This document shows positions 1 to 8,672 of a stretch of DNA of 64,000 bases, in pieces. The position numbers and the translations under genes were made by a program. How positions within the stretch are numbered: position 1 is the stretch's first letter; each line of letters begins with the position of its first letter. The stretch covers positions 1 to 64,000 of the forward strand of contig JAWLAB010000001.1 of the NCBI GenBank assembly GCA_041395665.1, given 5' to 3'. The notes beneath the pieces were generated by a model that saw only the letters and a program-made list of their open reading frames with translations, had not been told where the DNA came from and ran no database searches. Origin of the DNA: Pseudomonadales bacterium (lineage in GTDB: Bacteria; Pseudomonadota; Gammaproteobacteria; Pseudomonadales; UBA7239).

Positions 1-407
1 TTCACCGCCGCGCCTTTGCCTTGAGAAGCGTCCATCATTTCACCTGCTAAACGCTGACGCATAGACTTCTCACCGCGTTTGCGTGAATACTCCACCATCC
101 AGCGCATAGCCAAAGCATTGCGACGAGAAGGACGAACTTCAACAGGGACTTGATAAGTAGCACCACCAACGCGGCGTGCTTTTACTTCCACCATAGGAGC
201 AATGTTCTCCATGGCCAGCTCGAATACTTCAATCGGCTCTTTGCCGAGCTTTTCTCTGACGATATCTAAAGCGCCATAAACAATTCTTTCAGCGACAGAT
301 TTTTTGCCGCTTTCCATGACATGGTTGACGAATTTAGCGAGCAGGATATTTCCGAACTTTGGATCTGGCAGCACTTCACGCTTGGCCGCCACTCTTCTTC
401 TTGGCAT
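1..407 (-). CDS. rpsG: 30S ribosomal protein S7, 3' end beyond window edge
   Basis: Small-subunit protein S7, a primary 16S rRNA-binding protein that nucleates the head of the 30S subunit. About 135 of the usual ~156 codons are visible. The N-terminus MPRRRVAAKREVLPDP and the stretch around KFVNHVMESGKKSVAERIVY are characteristic. The ATG is the complement of 405-407. It lies about 80 bp downstream of rpsL on the same strand, as in str operons, so fusA and tuf are expected beyond the left edge, although they cannot be seen. The gene is cut by the window, not truncated in nature. Confidence 0.97.
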   Translation of the reverse strand, partial: MPRRRVAAKREVLPDPKFGNILLAKFVNHVMESGKKSVAERIVYGALDIVREKLGKEPIEVFELAMENIAPMVEVKARRVGGATYQVPVEVRPSRRNALAMRWMVEYSRKRGEKSMRQRLAGEMMDASQGKGAAV

Positions 408-486
408 GATTTTCTTCCTCTGGTTTCAGGGTATCTGGGACGATTAAACGCGCCCAGCCTTACTGTTGTAATACGGTGCGTCGCGA

Positions 487-858
487 TTATTTAGGACGCT
501 TTGCACCATACTTCGAACGACGCTGCTTACGGTCTTTAACGCCTGAAGTATCCAAGCTACCGCGAACAGTGTGGTAACGCACACCTGGCAAGTCTTTTAC
601 ACGACCGCCACGAATCAATACGACGCTGTGCTCTTGCAAGTTGTGGCCTTCACCACCGATGTAAGACGACACTTCGTAGCCGTTGGTCAATCTGACACGG
701 CACACTTTCCGCAGAGCCGAGTTAGGCTTCTTAGGCGTAGTGGTGTAAACACGCGTGCAGACGCCGCGACGCTGTGGGCACTGCTGTAAAGCAGGGACGT
801 CACTCTTGGCAGCTTTACGCTGTCTTGGCTGGCGCACCAACTGATTAATTGTTGCCAT
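487..858 (-). CDS. rpsL: 30S ribosomal protein S12
   Basis: S12 of the 30S decoding centre, 123 residues as in most Proteobacteria. Hallmark segments are TTPKKPNSALRKVCRVRL (streptomycin-resistance region around Lys43) and KDLPGVRYHTVRGSLD (around residues 88-103, the second resistance region). Both resistance-associated lysines appear wild type. It is first in its operon, followed by rpsG, and is served by a strong promoter just upstream. The start ATG (complement of 856-858) begins MATINQLVRQPR, the usual S12 N-terminus. Confidence 0.99.
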   Translation of the reverse strand: MATINQLVRQPRQRKAAKSDVPALQQCPQRRGVCTRVYTTTPKKPNSALRKVCRVRLTNGYEVSSYIGGEGHNLQEHSVVLIRGGRVKDLPGVRYHTVRGSLDTSGVKDRKQRRSKYGAKRPK

Positions 859-956
859 CGAAAAAACACTCCGCGATGCGATCTAAAAAACAAACGATAC
901 CTAAATAGCACGGTGCAACGAGACACCTAGCCGATGAAGGCTAAAAAGAGGCGGGC

Positions 957-985
957 ATGATATAGAAGCCCCCCAACAGCGTCAA
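957..985 (-). promoter_or_regulatory. Predicted sigma-70 promoter of rpsL-rpsG
   Basis: On the minus strand a -35 box TTGACG (980-985) is separated by exactly 17 bases from a -10 box TATCAT (957-962). A G+C-rich discriminator (GCCCGCC) follows, typical of stringently controlled ribosomal promoters. It sits between the ffh stop and rpsL and leaves a leader of about 90 bases. Box match and spacing are seen directly; activity is inferred. Confidence 0.7.
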
Positions 986-999
986 CAATCCTTTTACTG

Positions 1000-2406
1000 T
1001 TAACGGAACCCGCCCGGCAGCTTCAAACCACCACCCAAAGGGCCGCCTGCGCCACCGCCCAATCCTGCAGGCATCTGCCCAGAAATACCGCGCATCATAT
1101 TGGCTAAGCCTTTGCCGCCTTTCAGCTTTTTCATCATTTTAGCCATCTGCTTGTGCTGCTTGAGCAAACGGTTCAAATCCTGCAACTCCGTGCCAGAGCC
1201 CTGCGTAATACGGCGCTTGCGCGAACCATTCAACATATCAGGATTGCGACGCTCAGCGGGTGTCATGGAATTAATCACCGCCTCCATGCGCTTGAATTGC
1301 TTCGTGGTTTCATCTTGCTGCGCGATTTGCGCCATCTGACCCATGCCGGGCAGCTTATCCAGCAAGCCCGCCATACCACCCATATTTTGCATTTGTTGCA
1401 ATTGATCACGCAGATCTTCCAAATCAAACCGTTGACCTTTTTGTACTTTGAGCGCCAGTTTTTCTGCTTTTTTGTGGTCAATTTTTTGCTGCGCTTCCTC
1501 AATTAAGGAAAGCACATCGCCCATACCGAGGATGCGCGAAGCAATACGATCAGGATAAAAAGGCTCTAACGCATCGGTTTTTTCACCAACACCGATGAAC
1601 TTCACAGGCTTACCTGTCACTTGCCTAACAGAAAGCGCCGCGCCGCCACGCGCATCGCCATCCATTTTGGTCAACACCACGCCGGTCAATGGCAGCGCAG
1701 CATTAAATGCACTCGCTGTATTTACAGCATCCTGACCAATCATTGCGTCAATCACGAACAGCGTTTCAACGGGATTCAACGCAGCGTGCAATGCTTTGAT
1801 TTCATCCATCAAAGCATCGTCAACATGCAAACGACCTGCGGTATCGACGATCAACACATCCGCCAATTGTCGTTTTGCCGCCTCCACAGCTGCCTCTTGC
1901 AATTCCCAGTGGTTTTTGTGTTTCGCCCTCAAAGAAGCGCACACCCACTTCACTGGCCAGTGTTTCTAATTGTTTGATTGCCGCAGGTCGATAAACATCG
2001 ACACTCACTACCATGACATTTTTTTCTGTCGACTTTTAGTGCTTCGCCAGCTTGGCAACGCTGGTGGTTTTACCAGCACCCTGCAAACCTGCCATCAAAA
2101 TAATAGCGGGGGTTTTACGGCGAGGTTGAGCTCTTCATTGGCAGAACCCATCACCGCAATTAATTCATCTTGTACGATTTTGACGAACTGCTGCCCCGGG
2201 CTGAGGCTGCGACTGACCTCTTGCCCAATCGCGCGTTTTCTTACCGCCTCGACAAAATCTTTGGCAACGGTTAAAGCAACATCCGCTTCCAACAATGCTT
2301 TGCGCACTTCACGCAGCGCGTCTTGAATATTGTCATCGGTTAAACGCGATTTGCCACTGATGTTGCGCAGCGTGCCAGACAAACGATCGGTTAAATTTTC
2401 AAACAT
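1000..2406 (-). pseudogene. ffh: Signal recognition particle protein Ffh, reading frame disrupted
   Basis: Ffh is the SRP GTPase that binds 4.5S RNA and delivers inner-membrane proteins to FtsY. The full ~468-codon length is present: the N domain from MFENLTDRLSGTLRNISG, the GTPase P-loop GLQGAGKTT, VDVYRPAAIKQLE, DTAGRLH, TKMDGDARGG, and a methionine-rich M domain ending in GPLGGGLKLPGGFR. The frame breaks three times. One base is missing in or beside the G5 run at 2108-2112. An in-frame TAA lies at 2036-2038. One extra base lies near 1891-1896. Total length is still a multiple of three because the indels cancel. SRP is essential in most bacteria and homology continues cleanly through every lesion, so sequence or assembly error is more likely than true decay. 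Confidence 0.88.
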
Positions 2407-2438
2407 AAAAAATCTCTCGTACAAAATTCAAAAATAAC

Positions 2439-3314
2439 TTATTGACCAACAGAAAACTCTGGGCAATCTTTCTTTTCGTAACGCCAGCGATGATGTGACC
2501 ACATCCAGCACTCAGGTTGCTGACGAATATGCGCCTCAACGGCATCCATGTAACACTGCGATATTTGCCCATCCCCTTCATACGGCGGCTGAGCTAATGG
2601 CTTGATGTGACAGCGATATTTCCCACGCGACACTTTTTCTGTCGCCACATAATACAAAGGGTAATTGGTCATTTTAGCGATGCGCTCAGGCCCAATTACC
2701 ACCGGCGTATCCACACCCATAAATGTGGTCCAGTATTTGTTATCGCGGCGACGCGGATTTTGATCACCCAAAATGCCAAAAGCACGCGTTTCTCGGCGCA
2801 ATTTCAAAATGATTTTTGCCGCTTTATCAGCAGGAATCATGTGCGAACGAAAACGCGTTCTCATCGCCATAAAAAATTTATCCGCTGCAGGATTGTGTAA
2901 TGGCCGATAAAGTGCATCTAAGGCATACGGTGATGCAGTTGCCACTGCCGCCAACATCCACTCCCAATTGCCTTGATGCGCCGACAGTAAAATCACTGAC
3001 TGCTTTTTATCCATCACCGCCTTGACTTCATCGAGCCCAACAATCTCAAAGCGCCGCAACAACTCCTCTGGCTTCATTCGGCTCAACATAATGATTTCAA
3101 CAATCACATCGGCCAAATAACGATAAAACTGATGCTCAATTTGCTTTCTTTCTATCTTGCTTTTCTCAGGAAAAGCTTTTGCCAAATTTTTCTTGATAGC
3201 TTTATGCCGATAGCGAACAAAGCGCTCTAAAACAACCGCTAAAATATCCGAAAAAAAATACAGCACACAGGCGGGCAAAAAGGCAAGGCATCTTGCAAAC
3301 AATACAGGCAACAT
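2439..3314 (-). CDS. Lysophospholipid/lipid A acyltransferase, LpxL/LpxM (HtrB) family
   Basis: A 291-residue member of the lipid A late acyltransferase family, which transfers a secondary acyl chain to Kdo2-lipid A or a related acceptor at the inner membrane. The catalytic HX4E motif is visible as HQGNWE (His113-Glu118). An N-terminal hydrophobic segment (residues 1-30) would anchor the protein. Length and the motif GILGDQNPRR fit the family. It lies 32 bp upstream of ffh on the same strand. Acyl-chain and position specificity (LpxL, LpxM or LpxP) cannot be told from sequence alone, so no symbol is given. Confidence 0.85.
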   Translation of the reverse strand: MLPVLFARCLAFLPACVLYFFSDILAVVLERFVRYRHKAIKKNLAKAFPEKSKIERKQIEHQFYRYLADVIVEIIMLSRMKPEELLRRFEIVGLDEVKAVMDKKQSVILLSAHQGNWEWMLAAVATASPYALDALYRPLHNPAADKFFMAMRTRFRSHMIPADKAAKIILKLRRETRAFGILGDQNPRRRDNKYWTTFMGVDTPVVIGPERIAKMTNYPLYYVATEKVSRGKYRCHIKPLAQPPYEGDGQISQCYMDAVEAHIRQQPECWMWSHHRWRYEKKDCPEFSVGQ

Positions 3315-3331
3315 ACAGCAGCTATTACAAC

Positions 3332-3787
3332 TTAGGATTCAGCAACTTTTTCAACAAATAGCAAATGATCGGACTGCAAAGAGCGCACCTTCACTCGCGC
3401 ACCTACCGGCATATCTTCATCAGCAGCAACGCTCCAAACGCCGTCATCTACTTTGGCGCGCCCTCGCCCATGTTCTATTGCTTCAACCAATACCAACACG
3501 CGCCCAACATACTGCTCCGCACGCTTGTTCAGTAAAGGCTCATCGTTAGCTTTGGGGTGGCGCCGCTGATACTGCCACCAACCATACGCATTCAAAACAC
3601 TCACTACCGAAAAAACCGACAATTGCGTACTGAGCGTTAAACTCGGAAACAAAAAAACAACACCACCAGTGATACCCGCCGCCATACCTATCCACAGCAG
3701 ATATCCACCAGCTCCAGCCATTTCCACAATCAACAATCCCAGCCCCAGTGCAAACCAGAGCCAGTGATCTAAAAGGTCGCTCAACAC
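3332..3787 (-). CDS. NfeD-family membrane protein (short form)
   Basis: A 151-residue protein with three or four hydrophobic segments in residues 1-75 and a C-terminal OB-fold-like domain (about 85-148: GRVLVLVEAIEHGRGRAKVDDGVW). This is the layout of short NfeD proteins, which partner SPFH/stomatin proteins. It begins with GTG only 2 bp after the upstream SPFH gene, so the two are probably translated from one transcript. Family knowledge suggests a role in membrane-protein quality control or lipid microdomains; the exact activity is not known. Confidence 0.85.
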   Translation of the reverse strand: MLSDLLDHWLWFALGLGLLIVEMAGAGGYLLWIGMAAGITGGVVFLFPSLTLSTQLSVFSVVSVLNAYGWWQYQRRHPKANDEPLLNKRAEQYVGRVLVLVEAIEHGRGRAKVDDGVWSVAADEDMPVGARVKVRSLQSDHLLFVEKVAES

Positions 3788-3789
3788 TG

Positions 3790-4746
3790 TTATCCAATCC
3801 TCGTCGGCGCTTCTGCAACGACTTTTGCAGCTTGCTGCTCGCCAGCCACTTTCACCAATTCACCAATGCCGCCTACAGCGCCAATAATCTGTGACGCCTC
3901 CAAAGGCATCAACACCACTTTGCTATTGTTGGCAGAAGCGATCTTGCCCAAGGCTTCAACATATTTTTGCGCCACAAAGTAGTTGACGGCTTGAATGTCG
4001 CCTTTGGCGATAGCCTGCGACACCATGTGTGTAGCTTTCGCTTCCGCCTCGGCTTCACGCTCACGCGCTTCTGCCTGCAAAAAGGCAGCCTGACGATCAC
4101 CTTCAGCTTTCAGAATCTGCGCCTGCTTTAAGCCATCGGCTTCAAGGATTTCCGCCTGTTTGCGCCCTTCTGCCTCCAAGATTGCTGCTCGTTTTTCACG
4201 CTCTGCTTTCATTTGATTGGCCATGGCATCCACCAAATCGCGTGGCGGCGTGATGTCTTTAATCTCGATGCGCGTCACCTTGAGCCCCCAAGGGTTGGTC
4301 GCTTGATCCACAATACGGAGTAAGCGCTCATTAATCTCATCACGCTTGGAAAGCATCTCATCCAACTCCAAAGCACCCAATACCGTACGGATATTGGTCA
4401 TGGTTAAATTGCGTACGGCATTCTGTAAATCTGCCACTTCATAGGAAGCTTGCGCGGCATTGATAACCTGATAAAAGCAGATGGCGTCAATCCGCACCAT
4501 GGCGTTATCCGCACTGATAACTTCTTGCGGTGGAATATCTAACACCTGCTCCATCACACTCACTTGTTGGCCAATTCTGTCTATAAAAGGAATAATGAAA
4601 TTGAGCCCTGGATTGAGTGTCTGCGTGTAGCGGCCAAAGCGCTCCACCGTCCATTGAAAGCCTTGCGGCACAAACCGCACGCCCTGTTTGACCAGATATA
4701 ACGCAAATCCACCGAGCAGCCACGGTACCAATTGGGCGAATGACAT
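3790..4746 (-). CDS. qmcA: SPFH-domain (stomatin-like) protein QmcA
   Basis: A 318-residue band-7/stomatin homologue. One N-terminal membrane anchor (residues ~5-22) precedes the SPFH domain (about 25-190; key segments VPQGFQWTVERFGRY and NPGLNFIIPFIDRIGQ). An alanine/glutamate-rich coiled coil follows (190-255, repeated EAEG/EADG units such as AAILEAEGRKQAEILEADG). QmcA-type proteins form large membrane-associated assemblies and functionally overlap FtsH/HflKC quality control. The ATG at 4746 has a strong AAGGAG ribosome-binding site. It forms a two-gene unit with the downstream NfeD gene and is divergent from rpsP. Confidence 0.9.
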   Translation of the reverse strand: MSFAQLVPWLLGGFALYLVKQGVRFVPQGFQWTVERFGRYTQTLNPGLNFIIPFIDRIGQQVSVMEQVLDIPPQEVISADNAMVRIDAICFYQVINAAQASYEVADLQNAVRNLTMTNIRTVLGALELDEMLSKRDEINERLLRIVDQATNPWGLKVTRIEIKDITPPRDLVDAMANQMKAEREKRAAILEAEGRKQAEILEADGLKQAQILKAEGDRQAAFLQAEAREREAEAEAKATHMVSQAIAKGDIQAVNYFVAQKYVEALGKIASANNSKVVLMPLEASQIIGAVGGIGELVKVAGEQQAAKVVAEAPTRIG

Positions 4747-4825
4747 ATATTTCTCCTTGTTTTAGTGGGGCGAGATACTACCACTTTCTATCTGCGATTG
4801 ACCGACAGAAGACTGCTTCAAGGTA

Positions 4826-4854
4826 TTCCATAGCACAGCCATCTAACATACAAT
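4826..4854 (+). promoter_or_regulatory. Predicted promoter of rpsP operon
   Basis: TTCCAT (4826-4831), a 17-base spacer, then TACAAT (4849-4854), followed by a strongly G+C-rich stretch GCCCGCCCC like the discriminators of growth-rate-controlled promoters. The start of rpsP lies about 80 bp downstream. The -35 box is weak; the -10 box and discriminator are good. Confidence 0.5.
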
Positions 4855-4937
4855 GCCCGCCCCTTGGCACCCTTGGGCGGCTGGCGCATCCGTCAATCAC
4901 TCAAAGCCACAGTCAATGTAGAGCAGGAACAAGCAAC

Positions 4938-5180
4938 ATGGTAACGATTCGTCTGTCACGCGGCGGCGCAAAAAAACGCCCCTTTTATCATCTGACAGTA
5001 ACCGACTCACGCAATTCGCGTGACGGCAGCTTTATTGAGCATGTGGGTTTCTTCAACCCCGTTGCTAGAGGTCAAGAAGAACGCGTGCGCGTTGATCGCG
5101 AGCGCGTTGCTTTCTGGGTGAGCAAAGGCGCACAACTGTCTGAGCGCGTAACTGCTTTACTGAAAGAAAAATCTGCTTAA
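4938..5180 (+). CDS. rpsP: 30S ribosomal protein S16
   Basis: S16, an 80-residue 30S assembly protein. The N-terminus MVTIRLSRGGAKKRPFYHL and GFFNPVARGQEERVRVDRERV are diagnostic. The frame is open further upstream, but the ATG at 4938 matches the family N-terminus. It is first in the operon rpsP-rimM-trmD-rplS, which couples two ribosomal proteins with a 30S maturation factor and a tRNA methyltransferase, the conserved arrangement in Proteobacteria. ffh lies nearby but is on the opposite strand. Confidence 0.98.
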   Translation: MVTIRLSRGGAKKRPFYHLTVTDSRNSRDGSFIEHVGFFNPVARGQEERVRVDRERVAFWVSKGAQLSERVTALLKEKSA

Positions 5181-5191
5181 TTTTTTAGAAA

Positions 5192-5737
5192 TTGACAGCA
5201 AACAATAAAACCATCGTAGGGAAAGTCACATCACCCTACGGTGTAAAAGGCTGGGTCAAAATTCATTCGTTTACCGACCCTGCTGAAAATATTTTTCAGT
5301 TTGATCAATGGTCGCTGGAACATGATGCCGCAACAAATACACGCCTCGTCACTGTTGAAGAATACAAACAGCACGGCAAAGGATTTGTTGCTCGCTTAAA
5401 AGATATTAAAGATCGCACAGCGGCAGAGATGATTTGCCAACGAGCGATTGCGGTAGAACAAGGTGAATTACCTAAGCTATCCGAAGGTGAATACTACTGG
5501 CAGCAGCTGATTGGTTTACGCGTTATTTGCAACGCTGCTGACAGTAAAAAATCTATTTTGCTCGGAGAAATTTCCGACATGATGGAAACTGGCGCAAATG
5601 ATGTGATGGTTGTATCACCTTGTGCCGGTAGCGTAGATCAGCGAGAACGCTTGCTGCCCTATGTAAATGAAGTGTGTGTATTGCAAGTCGATCTCGATAA
5701 CCAGCAAATGCTAGTCGATTGGGATCCAGATTTTTAG
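5192..5737 (+). CDS. rimM: 16S rRNA processing protein RimM
   Basis: RimM assists maturation of the 30S head by binding S19 and the 3' domain of 16S rRNA. The 181 residues contain the N-terminal RimM domain (VGKVTSPYGVKGWVKIHSFT, residues ~9-28) and the C-terminal PRC-barrel-like domain with the conserved EYYWQQLIGLRV near residue 100. The start appears to be TTG at 5192, 11 bases after the rpsP stop, with only a weak ribosome-binding site; no ATG precedes the conserved segment. The weak start may limit expression relative to the ribosomal proteins, as described for this operon in E. coli. Confidence 0.95.
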   Translation: MTANNKTIVGKVTSPYGVKGWVKIHSFTDPAENIFQFDQWSLEHDAATNTRLVTVEEYKQHGKGFVARLKDIKDRTAAEMICQRAIAVEQGELPKLSEGEYYWQQLIGLRVICNAADSKKSILLGEISDMMETGANDVMVVSPCAGSVDQRERLLPYVNEVCVLQVDLDNQQMLVDWDPDF

Positions 5738-5752
5738 AGTGAGGATTTACTC

Positions 5753-6484
5753 GTGAAGCTGGGTGTAGTGACGCTGTTTCCAGACATGTTCACTGCAGTC
5801 ACTGAGTACGGCATCAGCGGCAGAGCATTTGAGCAACAGCTACTGTCACTGCAATGTTGGAATCCGCGCAGTTTTACAACAGATGTACACCAAACGGTGG
5901 ATAGCAGGCCTTACGGCGGCGGCCCCGGTATGGTGATGATGCTTGAACCTTTGTGTGCTGCGCTGCGTACTGCGCGCACTGCATTACCTCAAGCGAAAGT
6001 GGTTTACCTGTCACCGCAGGGCAAGCGGTTGAATCAGAGCGCTGTTGAAGCATTTGCAGCGCAACCAGAACTGATTCTGCTCTGCGGGCGATACGAAGGC
6101 GTTGACGAAAGATTGTTGGCGCTGGAAGTGGATGAAGAATGGTCGATAGGCGACTATGTTTTATCCGGCGGTGAGTTGCCAGCGATGGTATTCATCGACG
6201 CAATAACAAGAATGCTGCCCAATGCTTTAGGGCATGCCGAATCGGCAAAGCAGGATTCTTTCAGTTCGGGTTTGTTGGATTTTCCCCAATACGCTCGCCC
6301 TGAAGTGTTTGAAGGCGTGTCCGTACCCAATATTTTATTGAGCGGGCATCACGAAAAAATTCGCCGCTGGCGTTTGCAACAAGCTTTGCATCGCACGCGA
6401 GAAAGAAGACCAGAATTATTGCAACACCGAACACTAAGCAAAGAAGAACTTGAACTACTCAACACACCCATCACTACATTTTGA
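5753..6484 (+). CDS. trmD: tRNA (guanine-N1-)-methyltransferase
   Basis: TrmD makes m1G37 in tRNAs that read CNN and GGN codons, preventing +1 frameshifting. The 243-residue SPOUT enzyme shows PYGGGPGMVMM (residues 53-63), LCGRYEGVDER (around 110-120) and SIGDYVLSGGE (around 132-142), which together form the knotted AdoMet site. The start is GTG at 5753 after a GAGG ribosome-binding site. It is third in rpsP-rimM-trmD-rplS. All key motifs are intact. Confidence 0.98.
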   Translation: MKLGVVTLFPDMFTAVTEYGISGRAFEQQLLSLQCWNPRSFTTDVHQTVDSRPYGGGPGMVMMLEPLCAALRTARTALPQAKVVYLSPQGKRLNQSAVEAFAAQPELILLCGRYEGVDERLLALEVDEEWSIGDYVLSGGELPAMVFIDAITRMLPNALGHAESAKQDSFSSGLLDFPQYARPEVFEGVSVPNILLSGHHEKIRRWRLQQALHRTRERRPELLQHRTLSKEELELLNTPITTF

Positions 6485-6509
6485 TTGACGGTTTTACTGG
6501 AGAACAAAC

Positions 6510-6863
6510 ATGAGCAACAGCACACTCATTGCACAAATCGAAGCGGAACAAGCCACGCGCGAACTGACTGCTTTCTCACAAGGCGATACCGTTGTCGTCA
6601 ATGTCAAAGTAAAAGAAGGCAACCGTGAGCGTTTGCAGGCGTTTGAAGGTGTTGTGATTGCCAAACGCAGCCGCGGTCTACACTCTGCGTTTACCGTGCG
6701 CAAAATTTCACACGGCGTGGGCGTGGAAAGAACTTTCCAATCACACAGCCCATTGATCGCCAGCGTAGAACTGAAACGCCGTGGTGCAGTGCGTCAAGCG
6801 AAGCTCTACTACTTGCGTGAGTTGAGCGGTAAAGCAGCGCGCATCAAAGAAAGACTGAACTAA
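6510..6863 (+). CDS. rplS: 50S ribosomal protein L19
   Basis: L19 sits at the 30S-50S interface. It has 117 residues, the family length, with the signature FQSHSPLIASVELKRRGAVR and the C-terminal KLYYLRELSGKAARIKERL. It has a good GGAG ribosome-binding site 26 bp after trmD. It is the last gene of the operon and is followed directly by a strong terminator at 6889-6918. Confidence 0.98.
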   Translation: MSNSTLIAQIEAEQATRELTAFSQGDTVVVNVKVKEGNRERLQAFEGVVIAKRSRGLHSAFTVRKISHGVGVERTFQSHSPLIASVELKRRGAVRQAKLYYLRELSGKAARIKERLN

Positions 6864-6888
6864 GTTTTCGTTTTTTTGAAATGATGAT

Positions 6889-6918
6889 AAAAGGCGACTT
6901 CGGTCGCCTTTTTATTTT
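6889..6918 (+). terminator. Rho-independent terminator of rpsP-rplS operon
   Basis: A perfect 8-bp stem AAGGCGAC/GTCGCCTT (6891-6898 with 6903-6910) closed by a stable TTCG tetraloop, flanked by A residues upstream and a T-rich tail downstream. It lies 28 bp after the rplS stop and just before xerD. Confidence 0.92.
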
Positions 6919-6927
6919 CTGCTGACA

Positions 6928-7827
6928 ATGAACTCATCACCCCCACCGCCAATTATCCAAACTTATTTGGATGGCGTGTGGCTGGAAAAAGGTTTGAGCA
7001 AACACACGCTGGCAGCCTACCACAGCGATCTCGCGCTGTTTGCCTCTTGGCTGCAATCCAAAAATACCGCGCTCACTGCTGTATCAACAGTGGATTTGCA
7101 GTCCTACCTCGCACACTTGCTGGCAACGGGCACAGCAGCGCGTTCTGTCGCGCGTTTTCTTTCTTGCGTGCGCGGTTTTTATCGTTTTTTATTGCGTGAA
7201 AAATTGATCGACAAAGATCCGACGCTCGATATTCAAAGCCCTAAGCTCGGCCGCCCTCTGCCAAAATTCATTACAGAAAGTGAAGTGGATGCGCTGCTCA
7301 ACGCCCCCACCATTACCGATCCCATCGGGCTGCGCGATAAAGCGATGTTGGAAGTGTTGTACGCCTGCGGCTTGCGCATTTCTGAACTAACAGGGCTGAC
7401 AGTCGGTTCATTCAATTTGCGCCAAGGTGTCGTTCGCGTTACCGGTAAAGGCAACAAAGAGCGACTCATTCCAATTGGTGAGGAAGCAACGCATTGGCTG
7501 GAGCGCTATATGCGCGAGGCAAGACCTGTGCTGCTCGACAATCAACCGTCCGAGGTGCTGTTCCCCAGTAACCGCGCACAAGCAATGACGCGGCAAACTT
7601 TTTGGCATCGCATCAAACACTACGCAAAAGTGGCTGATATTCGCACGGCACTGTCCCCTCACACGCTGCGCCACGCCTTTGCCACGCATTTACTCAACCA
7701 CGGTGCCGATCTGCGCGTGGTACAACTGCTACTCGGACACAGTGACTTGTCCACCACACAAATCTATACTCACATCGCAAGAGCGCGTATGCAGGAACTA
7801 CACGCCAAACACCATCCGCGTGGTTGA
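6928..7827 (+). CDS. xerD: Site-specific tyrosine recombinase XerD
   Basis: XerD, with XerC, resolves chromosome dimers at dif. The 299 residues contain an N-terminal SAM-like DNA-binding domain (about 10-105) and a catalytic domain with the full tyrosine-recombinase set: Arg150 (GLRISELTGL), Lys174 (VTGKGNKER), His245 and Arg248 (SPHTLRHAFATHLL), His271 (LLGHSDLS) and the nucleophile Tyr280 (TTQIYTH). The neighbours rplS upstream and dsbC downstream match the xerD-dsbC pairing of pseudomonads, which supports XerD over XerC. No phage or integron context is present. Confidence 0.95.
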   Translation: MNSSPPPPIIQTYLDGVWLEKGLSKHTLAAYHSDLALFASWLQSKNTALTAVSTVDLQSYLAHLLATGTAARSVARFLSCVRGFYRFLLREKLIDKDPTLDIQSPKLGRPLPKFITESEVDALLNAPTITDPIGLRDKAMLEVLYACGLRISELTGLTVGSFNLRQGVVRVTGKGNKERLIPIGEEATHWLERYMREARPVLLDNQPSEVLFPSNRAQAMTRQTFWHRIKHYAKVADIRTALSPHTLRHAFATHLLNHGADLRVVQLLLGHSDLSTTQIYTHIARARMQELHAKHHPRG

Positions 7828-7898
7828 TATGCCTGCGGAACTAACGGCGCGCACCTTTGCCCAAACCAACATCATTACAAACAATCTCTAGGTGAAAC

Positions 7899-8645
7899 AT
7901 GAAAAAAATTTTGGCCTCTCTCATCGCCTCTACCGCACTGGTTTCGTTGGCGCATGCCAGCGCTCCCGTACCAGCAGAGCAAGCCAATGTACTGCGCGCC
8001 GCTGTGCAAAAAGCGCGCCCTGGAATTTCTATTGGTGAGATGCGCACTTCTTCCATTCCTGGATTATTTGAAGTGGATTTAGGCGGCAAAGATACGGTTT
8101 ATATGTCGGCAGACGGTAAATACCTTATCACTGGCACCATGTATCGCGTTGAAAACAAAAAATTTGTGAATGTTGCCGATGAGCGCATGCAACCTATGCG
8201 CGTGCAGAAATTAGCTGCAATTAAAAAAGAAGATATGGTTGTTTTTTCTCCACAAGGGAAAGCTAAATCTTATTTCACCGTTTTTACCGATATTGATTGT
8301 GGCTTTTGCAGAAAACTGCACAAAGAAGTGCCAAAATTAAACGCAATGGGTATTGAAGTACGCTACTTGGCCTATCCACGCACTGGTGTTCCTTCCCCTT
8401 CTGCCGACAAACTTGCCACGGTTTGGTGTGCCAAAAATCGCCAAGAAGCGCTGACACAAATGAAAAATGGCGCATCACTCCCAACACAAACTTGTGCCAA
8501 CAATCCAATCGCTGCGCAATACCAACTGGGCAATGATTTAGGCATTAGTGGTACGCCAGCGCTCTTTACTCCATCCGGTGAATTGCTGCCCGGCTACATG
8601 CCAGCAGAAGAGCTCGCTGAAACTCTGGGTGTCGCTAAAAACTAA
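7899..8645 (+). CDS. dsbC: Thiol:disulfide interchange protein DsbC
   Basis: Periplasmic disulfide isomerase that corrects wrong disulfides. A signal peptide (MKKILASLIASTALVSLAHA, residues 1-20) leads into an N-terminal dimerisation domain (about 25-90) and a thioredoxin-fold domain with the redox centre Cys134-Gly-Phe-Cys137 and the cis-proline loop ISGTPALF. A second cysteine pair near residues 177 and 199 matches the structural disulfide of the family. Length is 248, slightly longer than E. coli DsbC. It follows xerD with a 71-bp gap. Confidence 0.95.
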   Translation: MKKILASLIASTALVSLAHASAPVPAEQANVLRAAVQKARPGISIGEMRTSSIPGLFEVDLGGKDTVYMSADGKYLITGTMYRVENKKFVNVADERMQPMRVQKLAAIKKEDMVVFSPQGKAKSYFTVFTDIDCGFCRKLHKEVPKLNAMGIEVRYLAYPRTGVPSPSADKLATVWCAKNRQEALTQMKNGASLPTQTCANNPIAAQYQLGNDLGISGTPALFTPSGELLPGYMPAEELAETLGVAKN

Positions 8646-8672
8646 TTAGCTGTAAAAAATCTATATTCAACG

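Noticed and set aside
927..942. TAGCC...GGCTA dyad between rpsL and its promoter as a terminator
   Set aside because: It lies downstream of the predicted rpsL promoter on the same transcript and only a 5-bp stem forms; termination there would silence rpsL. At most a weak leader structure.
6928..7827. Tyrosine recombinase as part of an integrative element
   Set aside because: Sequence and neighbours (rplS before, dsbC after) identify chromosomal XerD; no attachment sites, phage genes or integron cassettes are near.
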